The notes under the pieces: model-generated | What the model was told of the DNA's origin: nothing | Database searches by the model: none | The model's input: the letters and a program-made list of their open reading frames with translations, nothing else | Made by a program: the position numbers and the translations under genes | From: Candidatus Saccharimonadota bacterium | GTDB taxonomy: Bacteria; Patescibacteriota; Saccharimonadia; Saccharimonadales; JACDFO01 | Length of the DNA: 24,339 nt | Reading direction: 5' to 3' | NCBI GenBank assembly: GCA_013815785.1 | Contig: JACDFO010000009.1 | Location: forward strand, 1 to 24,339 | Part shown: positions 14,537-19,085 of the stretch, in pieces | Layout: every line of letters begins with the position of its first letter | Numbering within the stretch: the first letter of the stretch is position 1

Positions 14537-15383
14537 ACATTTGTTGATTCACCCCGAAACCAATCAAGCGTTGTTAAGCGTGTTACGGAATCCTCCTCAT
14601 GCAGTGATGTTAACTGGTAATGCTGGCAGCGGGAAAGAACACATCGGGCGCTGGTTAGCTAGCAAACTTCTGAAGACTGATATCAATAATCATGCTTACT
14701 TCTTATTTTTAGAGCCAGCAGTCGGAAAAGCGTTTAGCATCGACCAGATTCGTGAACTACAAAGCTTTGTTAGATTAAAAACAACTGGTTCGGGTGATAT
14801 TCGGCGGGTGGTTCTGTTGACTGACTGCCATATGATGACTATAGAGGCTCAGAACGCATTACTTAAGCTGCTGGAAGAACCACCAGCTGACACAGTGTTA
14901 ATTATGACGGTTGTGGGGGATAAATCATTACACCCCACCGTGCACTCTAGGGTACAAAAAATACATATTCGGCCAGTAAGTGAAGATCAGTCACAAAACT
15001 TCTCACCGGACATAGATCGAAAGTTACAGGATAAAGCTTATGCGCTCAGCGGTGGTGACCCAGGCTTATTGCTGGCACTACTTGAGCAGAACCAGGGTCA
15101 TGCACTAAGTGTAGCGATTAATGAGGGTAAGAATATTTTATCAAGCTCTGTATTTCAGCGACTTACAAAAATCGATGAAATTAGTAAAAACAAAGAAGGC
15201 ATCGAACATTTATTAATTGCCATGAAACGTATAAGTAAAGCAGCGCTTAAACAGGCGATTTCAAAGGATAATACGAAATTAAAGCAACGCTGGTTGAATA
15301 CTTTAAAGTCTATTCACAATTGCGAAAAACAGACAAACGTAAACTCAAAACTGCTCTTAACCGACTTGTTTTTATCCATATAG
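14529..15383 (+). CDS. holB: DNA polymerase III delta-prime-like clamp-loader subunit
   Basis: The product has 284 residues. An AAA+ fold is visible: GNAGSGKEHIGRWLA (Walker A-like, residues 30-37), VVLLTDCHMMTIEAQNALLKLLEEPPADTVLIM (Walker B region and the ALLKxLEEPP signature of clamp loaders), and HSRVQKIHIRP in place of the SRC motif. The residue after the Walker lysine is Glu rather than Ser/Thr, and the SRC cysteine is Val, fitting the delta-prime subunit, which does not hydrolyse ATP. It loads the sliding clamp on DNA. It is shorter than the usual 310-335 residues. It overlaps the pseudouridine synthase by 8 nt. DnaX (tau/gamma) is less likely given the length and defective site. Confidence 0.85.
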   Translation: MSKHLLIHPETNQALLSVLRNPPHAVMLTGNAGSGKEHIGRWLASKLLKTDINNHAYFLFLEPAVGKAFSIDQIRELQSFVRLKTTGSGDIRRVVLLTDCHMMTIEAQNALLKLLEEPPADTVLIMTVVGDKSLHPTVHSRVQKIHIRPVSEDQSQNFSPDIDRKLQDKAYALSGGDPGLLLALLEQNQGHALSVAINEGKNILSSSVFQRLTKIDEISKNKEGIEHLLIAMKRISKAALKQAISKDNTKLKQRWLNTLKSIHNCEKQTNVNSKLLLTDLFLSI

Positions 15384-15541
15384 GACTCCCTCACTTTCCG
15401 CTGTTCCCACCGCGCCCCAGAGTGGCTGCAAACTTCCATCTTTCTCTCAGCGTAGCTAGGGCTACTCCTCCAAAAATATAAAAGTTTTTGCTAACACTCT
15501 GGAGCACGCTGGAAATCACCGTAAAATGCGGAAGTCCTATA
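15379..15541. repeat. 163-nt centre-symmetric imperfect palindrome between holB and the TPR gene
   Basis: TATAGGACT (15379-15387) is matched by AGTCCTATA (15533-15541). CAGAGTG (15418-15424) is matched by CACTCTG (15495-15501), and the tip is GTAGC, loop TAGG, GCTAC (15452-15465). All blocks share a centre near 15459-15460, and most bases between them also match with small gaps. The left end lies inside the holB stop region. The whole gap is taken up by it. The -10 element of the next gene starts 8 nt after the right end. It looks like a decayed inverted-repeat element, or a very long hairpin RNA that may end or stabilise the upstream transcript. Confidence 0.75.
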
Positions 15542-15548
15542 GATAATG

Positions 15549-15554
15549 TATAAT
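15549..15554 (+). promoter_or_regulatory. Predicted -10 element for the TPR gene
   Basis: A perfect TATAAT ends 8 nt before the ATG at 15563. Transcription would begin at or next to the start codon, so the mRNA is probably leaderless. The -35 position falls inside the right arm of the palindrome and has no good match. Confidence 0.55.
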
Positions 15555-15562
15555 TACCAGAG

Positions 15563-16216
15563 ATGTTTGAACTAGTACTTGTTATGGGATTTGGAATTCT
15601 AGCTTTTCGTAGTGCTACGGTGCGTGACGAAGACTTATCTATACTACCGCGTAAAGTCAGTGATAAAATGGGCCAGTTATGGGATATTGCCCACCAAGGC
15701 ATGCGCGAAAATCGTTTCTTACGTGCCGAAAAAGCTTTACTTACAATACTTAAAATTGACCAAAAAAATGCTGCGGCGTACAATCGGCTAGGAATTCTTT
15801 ATGCCAAACAAAAAGAATATAAGGATGCTATTGATTGCTTTGAGATAGCATCGTCTATCGAGCCAACGGCATCAAGTTTGCACAACCTTGGACTTATTTA
15901 TTATGAAACTGAGAACTACGTAAATGCAGCCACTGCCTTCGAACAAGCTTTGAAGCTCGAGGAAGAATTAGCTGCTCGTCATATCGCATACGCCAAAGTA
16001 CAAGAGAAACTGGGCAATGCCAAGCTCATGATTGAAGAACTTCAACGAGCAGTCGACCTTGAGCCAAACCAGGAAAGCTATACATTGCTTATAAAAGGTT
16101 ACGAAAGTCTTGGTATGCAAGCAGACGCAGATCAGGCCCACGAAAAATTAGAAAAACTTATAGTGCCTTCAGGTAGACCAAAACGAGTATCCCGCCCTAA
16201 ACGGGTTGTTATTTAA
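15563..16216 (+). CDS. Membrane-anchored or cytosolic TPR-repeat protein
   Basis: The product has 217 residues. A short hydrophobic N-terminus (MFELVLVMGFGILAF) may anchor it in the membrane with the rest in the cytosol, though the segment is short. From about residue 36 to 203 there are about five tetratricopeptide repeats; the clearest are AAAYNRLGILYAKQKEYKDA (70-89) and SSLHNLGLIYYETENYVNAA (104-123), each ending with a turn such as IEPT or LEPN. The C-terminus is basic (GRPKRVSRPKRVVI). TPR domains bind other proteins; the partner is unknown. No enzymatic motif is present. It appears to be transcribed alone from its own promoter without a leader. Confidence 0.85.
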   Translation: MFELVLVMGFGILAFRSATVRDEDLSILPRKVSDKMGQLWDIAHQGMRENRFLRAEKALLTILKIDQKNAAAYNRLGILYAKQKEYKDAIDCFEIASSIEPTASSLHNLGLIYYETENYVNAATAFEQALKLEEELAARHIAYAKVQEKLGNAKLMIEELQRAVDLEPNQESYTLLIKGYESLGMQADADQAHEKLEKLIVPSGRPKRVSRPKRVVI

Positions 16217-16234
16217 CCCCTGTTCTGGTACACT
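16206..16234 (+). promoter_or_regulatory. Predicted promoter for tRNA-Thr(UGU)
   Basis: TTGTTA (16206-16211) and TACACT (16229-16234) are separated by exactly 17 nt. TGG just before the -10 forms an extended -10 element. The -35 overlaps the end of the TPR gene. Transcription would start near 16241, 9 nt before the mature tRNA. Confidence 0.65.
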
Positions 16235-16249
16235 TTTCAGGTTAATTAT

Positions 16250-16325
16250 GCCGACATAGCTCAGTGGCTAGAGCGGCTGTTTTGTAAACAGCGGGTCGTG
16301 GGTTCGAATCCCTCTGTCGGCTCCA
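16250..16325 (+). tRNA. tRNA-Thr (anticodon UGU), CCA encoded
   Basis: The acceptor stem GCCGACA pairs with TGTCGGC, followed by T and an encoded CCA. The D-arm is GCTC...GAGC. The anticodon stem GCTGT/ACAGC encloses loop TTTGTAA, giving anticodon UGU for threonine. The T-arm carries TTCGAAT with one T-T mismatch in the stem. It is 76 nt long. Confidence 0.96.
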
Positions 16326-16338
16326 GCTTTGTTTTAGC

Positions 16339-16445
16339 CAAATTCGAGAGAGGATTCTCGAATTTGAAGAGGAGTTGACTTGGTGGGGTAATGAGTAGTA
16401 TCGAGCAAACTTGTTTTGTCGATACTATGGTTGCCACACCATTAC
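16339..16445. repeat. Two hairpins between the tRNA-Thr and tRNA-Tyr genes
   Basis: The first is a perfect 11-bp stem, CAAATTCGAGA (16339-16349) with TCTCGAATTTG (16356-16366), without a T-run behind it. The second has a 9-bp stem TAGTATCGA (16396-16404) with TCGATACTA (16419-16427), surrounded by GTAATG (16388-16393) and CATTAC (16440-16445). They fill the spacer. Roles in processing of the tRNA transcript, or remnants of a repeat, are possible. I found no clear separate promoter for tRNA-Tyr here. Confidence 0.6.
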
Positions 16446-16455
16446 GCATCGACTC

Positions 16456-16541
16456 GCAGGGTTAGTGAAGCGGTCAAACACGACAGACTGTAAATCTGTT
16501 GGCTTATGCCTTCGTAGGTTCGAATCCTACACCCTGCACCA
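16456..16541 (+). tRNA. tRNA-Tyr (anticodon GUA), CCA encoded
   Basis: The acceptor stem GCAGGGT pairs with ACCCTGC, followed by A and CCA. The anticodon stem ACAGA/TCTGT encloses loop CTGTAAA, giving GUA for tyrosine. The long variable arm (GGC, loop TTAT, GCC) is what a class II tRNA-Tyr should have. The T-arm carries TTCGAAT. It is 86 nt long. Confidence 0.96.
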
Positions 16542-16548
16542 ATTTAAT

Positions 16549-16573
16549 AATCCGACCAGTGTGTCGGGTTTTT
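16549..16573 (+). terminator. Intrinsic terminator after tRNA-Tyr
   Basis: AATCCGAC pairs with GTCGGGTT around loop CAGTGT, and TTTTT follows (16569-16573). The symmetry continues outward: ACCAATTTAA (16538-16547), which includes the tRNA CCA end, is complementary to TTAAATTGGT (16572-16581). Confidence 0.8.
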
Positions 16574-16583
16574 AAATTGGTTA

Positions 16584-16698
16584 AGGATGTGGCTACTAGA
16601 ACCTAATGCCACAGGCATGAAGGTACGGTGGAACGAGGACACGCGCAGGTGCTTGCACCGAGCATGCCGGAGCGGAAAAGGACGAAGTCCGCTATCCT
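16584..16698. repeat. 115-nt imperfect palindrome / possible structured RNA upstream of orf86
   Basis: AGGAT (16584-16588) is matched by ATCCT (16694-16698), GGCATG (16614-16619) by CATGCC (16663-16668), both with exactly the same centre (16641), and CGGTG (16626-16630) by CACCG (16656-16660) nearly so. The region is more GC-rich than its surroundings and contains further small hairpins (GGTGC/GCACC, GGAC/GTCC). Its length equals that of the infA-rpmJ palindrome. I see no protein-coding potential and no match to RNase P, tmRNA or 6S RNA signatures. Confidence 0.55.
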
Positions 16699-16723
16699 AC
16701 ACCCGGCTCTAAATCGCTCGTGC

Positions 16724-16752
16724 TTGCTTTCATACAAACACTCAGCAATAAT
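16724..16752 (+). promoter_or_regulatory. Predicted promoter for orf86
   Basis: TTGCTT (16724-16729) and AATAAT (16747-16752) are separated by 17 nt. The -10 ends 8 nt before the ATG at 16761, predicting a leaderless mRNA. The -35 match is only moderate. Confidence 0.45.
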
Positions 16753-16760
16753 CATTCAGT

Positions 16761-17021
16761 ATGGCTGAAAAACAAGATTTTCATATACAAGACCAAATCG
16801 CGCAAGATGTCGAGGCTTTTGCACTTAACCAAGGTTTAGAAACAGATTACGCAGCAGAGATATTACTCACACTTGGAAGCTATGTTGTTTCCAATTTATC
16901 AGACGGTAGAGAGTTTTTGTTGAAAACAGGCAAGCAACTGAACTATGTCGAATGGAATCTACCAGAATCTGAGTCACCGCCAACTTCCTCGAAACCTCCA
17001 ACCTTACGAATCGTAAAGTAA
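16761..17021 (+). CDS. Small protein of unknown function (orf86)
   Basis: I do not recognise this 86-residue protein. It is acidic at the N-terminus (MAEKQDFHIQDQIAQDVEAF), then has a probable helix (YAAEILLTLGSYVVSNL), a short basic stretch (LLKTGKQLNYVEW) and a proline/serine-rich tail (ESESPPTSSKPPTLRIVK). There is no signal peptide or full membrane segment and no cysteine. It starts at an ATG with a promoter-like -10 just 8 nt upstream and no ribosome binding site. Length, composition and a fitting promoter support a real gene, but it could be lineage-specific. It lies 102 nt before purF, which has its own promoter. Confidence 0.65.
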   Translation: MAEKQDFHIQDQIAQDVEAFALNQGLETDYAAEILLTLGSYVVSNLSDGREFLLKTGKQLNYVEWNLPESESPPTSSKPPTLRIVK

Positions 17022-17085
17022 AATGTTGCTAATGCTGTAGATAACCCTGCACCAAAAATGCTTTTGATATTCCCTTTTATTTAAA

Positions 17086-17115
17086 CTGGACTGATGTGTA
17101 GGCAAGCTCTATACT
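17086..17115 (+). promoter_or_regulatory. Predicted promoter for purF
   Basis: TATACT (17110-17115) ends 8 nt before the purF ATG (17124). TGGACT (17086-17091, 4 of 6 to consensus) lies 18 nt upstream. There is no Shine-Dalgarno sequence before the ATG, so the mRNA is probably leaderless. Confidence 0.5.
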
Positions 17116-17123
17116 TAAGCTAA

Positions 17124-18554
17124 ATGGCAGGAGAAGTTCGAGAAAAATGTGCTGTTGCAGCTATTGTTTCAACCGACGGTGAAACTATAGCTTCTGAAAT
17201 GCTCTATGAGAGTTTGTTTGCAATGCAACACCGAGGGCCCGAAGCAAGCGGTATGGCTACACACCAGGCCGATGGAAGTTTAAAGACACATCATAGGCTA
17301 GGGATGGTTAGAGATGTCTATAATCAAGAAACTATTCGAGAACTCGGTGGCTTGAGCGGAATTGGACATAACCGCTATTCGACATCAGGCTCCAAACTTG
17401 CCCATCCCCAACCTTTCGAAGATAAAGCCGTAGGTTTTGCGTTTAGTCATAACGGTAATTTACCTGTAACCAATTATTTGGAAACTTTTCTCAGTAAACA
17501 TCATATTAACCCACGCCACTTAAATGACTCTGAAATGGCAGGTTCTGCCATAGCGCAATACATACGCAATGGTCATGATTTACCAGATGCTACGGAGCTC
17601 GCATATCCACTCTTTCGGGGAGCTTTTTCCTGCGTAGCAATGCATGATGGAGTTACAGTTGCTTTTCGCGACCCAAAAGGTATTAGGCCGCTTGCTCTAG
17701 GATCCTTTGAGGGCGGTTATGCGGTTGCTTCCGAAACTGCTGGCTTGGACATAATTGACGCAAATTATGAACGAGAAATAAAGCCCGGTGAGATGGCAAT
17801 TATTACTGAAGAGGGGGTTGAGTATAAAGAGCTTGCAGAAGGTCAGTCAAAGCTGGATATGTTTGAGTTTGTTTACTTCGCACGCCATGACAGTAACTTA
17901 TATGGCCAAAGTGTCAACGAAGTAAGACGTAGGTTAGGCGAACAGCTTGCGGAACAGCATGCTCCCTTAATGGACAACAATGATAATACTATCGTCATCC
18001 CCGTACCGGACACTTCAGTTCCAGCCTCAGAAGGTTATGCCGAAAAGCTCGGATTATTACAGCGCGAAGCAATAATCAAAAACCGTTATATTGGTCGTAC
18101 TTTTATACAGCCCTCTAATGGTATGCGACGGCAAAATTTAAGGCGTAAACATAATATTATTCCTGAGGCCATGAAGGGTAGGGATGTCGTGCTGGTTGAT
18201 GATTCTATTGTACGTATGAATACATTGCCACGCTTGGTTGAGCTTGCCAAAGCTGCGGGAGCAAAATCAGTTTCTGCACTGATAGCATCACCCCCAGTAA
18301 GGTTTCCTGATTATTACGGTATTGATACGCCAAAGCAAAGCGAGTTAGCCGCAGCTAACATGACAGTGGAACAAATGCGAGAGCAAATAGGCTGTAAATA
18401 TTTAGGTTTTTTGTCTTTGAATCGCATGGTTGAAGCCACTAAAATGCCTGCCGAAAGCTTCAACTTGTCATGTTTTACGGGTGAATATCCTGTTGGCATT
18501 GGACATCACAAAGCTGAGATAGTTAGCCCTGTGAGCATGGAGTACGTGGATTAA
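17124..18554 (+). CDS. purF: Amidophosphoribosyltransferase (PurF) or PurF-like glutamine amidotransferase
   Basis: The product has 476 residues, a normal PurF length. PurF transfers ammonia from glutamine to PRPP, the first step of purine synthesis. The N-terminal nucleophile cysteine would be C9 (EKCAVAAIV) after removal of a propeptide, followed by QHRGPEASGMA (35-45), GIGHNRYSTSG (79-89) and FSHNGNLPVTN. The C-terminal phosphoribosyltransferase domain has NRYIGRTFIQP (320-330) and the PRPP motif VVLVDDSIVRMNT (355-367). The usual end of that motif is RGTT; here it is RMNT, an uncommon change. Cysteines that bind a 4Fe-4S cluster in the Bacillus enzyme seem mostly absent (RFPDYYGID has Asp, and only SCFTG keeps one). 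No other purine gene is nearby, so its role in a reduced genome is uncertain. Confidence 0.9.
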   Translation: MAGEVREKCAVAAIVSTDGETIASEMLYESLFAMQHRGPEASGMATHQADGSLKTHHRLGMVRDVYNQETIRELGGLSGIGHNRYSTSGSKLAHPQPFEDKAVGFAFSHNGNLPVTNYLETFLSKHHINPRHLNDSEMAGSAIAQYIRNGHDLPDATELAYPLFRGAFSCVAMHDGVTVAFRDPKGIRPLALGSFEGGYAVASETAGLDIIDANYEREIKPGEMAIITEEGVEYKELAEGQSKLDMFEFVYFARHDSNLYGQSVNEVRRRLGEQLAEQHAPLMDNNDNTIVIPVPDTSVPASEGYAEKLGLLQREAIIKNRYIGRTFIQPSNGMRRQNLRRKHNIIPEAMKGRDVVLVDDSIVRMNTLPRLVELAKAAGAKSVSALIASPPVRFPDYYGIDTPKQSELAAANMTVEQMREQIGCKYLGFLSLNRMVEATKMPAESFNLSCFTGEYPVGIGHHKAEIVSPVSMEYVD

Positions 18555-18561
18555 ATTTGAT

Positions 18562-18590
18562 TTGTGTAGCGGCCTAAATGTTGATATGAT
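18562..18590 (+). promoter_or_regulatory. Predicted promoter for tRNA-Thr(GGU)
   Basis: TTGTGT (18562-18567) and TATGAT (18585-18590) are separated by 17 nt, with TGA making an extended -10. Transcription would start near 18597, about 8 nt before the mature tRNA. Confidence 0.65.
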
Positions 18591-18604
18591 TCGTCGGTGT
18601 TAAT

Positions 18605-18679
18605 GCCGTCATAGCTCAGTGGTAGAGCATCGCCATGGTAAGGCGGGGGTCTCGAGTTCAAATCTCGATGACGGCTCCA
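18605..18679 (+). tRNA. tRNA-Thr (anticodon GGU), CCA encoded
   Basis: The acceptor stem GCCGTCA pairs with TGACGGC, followed by T and CCA. The D-arm is GCTC...GAGC. The anticodon stem TCGCC/GGCGG encloses loop ATGGTAA, giving GGU for threonine codons ACC and ACU. The T-arm TCGAG, TTCAAAT, CTCGA is perfect. Protein frames across it are shadows. Confidence 0.95.
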
Positions 18680-18695
18680 GCTTATCTTTGTATTC

Positions 18696-18729
18696 CGGCT
18701 TCCGTAAACAGCGGAAGCTGTTTATCTTC
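18696..18729 (+). terminator. Hairpin terminator after tRNA-Thr(GGU)
   Basis: CGGCTTCCG (18696-18704) pairs with CGGAAGCTG (18712-18720), one G-U, around loop TAAACAG. A broken T-rich run TTTATCTTC follows. CTTTGT (18685-18690) and ACAAAG (18737-18742) may extend the pairing further. Confidence 0.55.
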
Positions 18730-18754
18730 AGCCTACAACAAAGCTTGCGCTTCA

Positions 18755-18782
18755 CCCCAAGCGGAATCCTCTCCGCTTGGGG
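18755..18782. repeat. Perfect 11-bp hairpin just upstream of the rpmG promoter
   Basis: CCCCAAGCGGA (18755-18765) pairs perfectly with TCCGCTTGGGG (18772-18782) around loop ATCCTC. There is no T-run on either side. It lies 12 nt before the predicted -35 element of rpmG, so it could be an operator or a repeat remnant. Confidence 0.6.
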
Positions 18783-18794
18783 GAACGACCAGTG

Positions 18795-18823
18795 TTGCAA
18801 ATCTTTGGCTTATCTGTTAAACT
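18795..18823 (+). promoter_or_regulatory. Predicted promoter for rpmG
   Basis: TTGCAA (18795-18800) and TAAACT (18818-18823) are separated by 17 nt, and TGT before the -10 gives an extended -10. The -10 ends 9 nt before the ATG, so the leader would be about 0-3 nt and no Shine-Dalgarno sequence is possible. Confidence 0.6.
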
Positions 18824-18832
18824 CGTTTAGTT

Positions 18833-19036
18833 ATGGCAAAAAAAGGTGATAAGCGAAAAACTGTCGGGCTCGTTTCTGAAGAAAGCGGGCAGCGCCACTA
18901 TTACACGCGTAAAAATACGATGAACACACCAGACAAACTGAGTCTTCGTAAATATGACCCAGTCCTCCGAAAACACGTACTATACGTCGAAACAAAAAAA
19001 TCTCTAGGACGTAACGAGGTAAAACCTAAGAAGTAG
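18833..19036 (+). CDS. rpmG: 50S ribosomal protein L33, zinc-free type
   Basis: The product has 67 residues, somewhat longer than the usual 49-55 because of a basic tail (SLGRNEVKPKK). The core is MAKKGDKRKTVGLVSEESG, then HYYTRKNTMNTPDKLSLRKYDPVLRKHVLYVETK. The positions that hold CxxC pairs in zinc-type L33 (around LVSEESG and YDPVLRKH) have no cysteine. L33 lies near the E-site of the 50S subunit. In many genomes rpmG precedes secE-nusG; here it stands alone behind a tRNA with its own promoter. Confidence 0.95.
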   Translation: MAKKGDKRKTVGLVSEESGQRHYYTRKNTMNTPDKLSLRKYDPVLRKHVLYVETKKSLGRNEVKPKK

Positions 19037-19066
19037 GTTCTAAATTTGAACACGCGCAAATATAGT

Positions 19067-19085
19067 AACTCCGAGAGGGTTTTTT
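19067..19085 (+). terminator. Probable intrinsic terminator after rpmG
   Basis: AACTCC, loop GAGA, GGGTTT form a short imperfect stem (one mismatch, one G-U) that merges into a six-T run reaching the stop codon of the convergent glucoamylase-like gene. The pairing is weak, but the position between convergent genes fits. Confidence 0.5.

Noticed and set aside
15391..15783. A 130-codon reverse-strand frame over the holB-TPR gap
   Set aside because: It runs through the palindrome and antisense to the TPR repeats, shows no family features, and has no promoter or ribosome binding site.
16584..16698. RNase P RNA, tmRNA or 6S RNA
   Set aside because: The region is too short for RNase P RNA and tmRNA, has no tRNA-like ends, no resume frame and no recognised P4-type core; symmetry about one centre suits a palindrome better.
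17124..18554. GlmS or asparagine synthetase instead of PurF
   Set aside because: The C-terminal half has the PRPP-binding motif and NRYIGRTFIQP, which those families lack.
15379..18782. CRISPR array or insertion sequence
   Set aside because: The repeats are inverted and single, not direct with regular spacing, and no transposase or Cas frame is present.
18609..18849. Several 60-76 codon frames over tRNA-Thr and its downstream hairpins
   Set aside because: They cross a tRNA gene, a terminator and a promoter, and have no sensible start signals.
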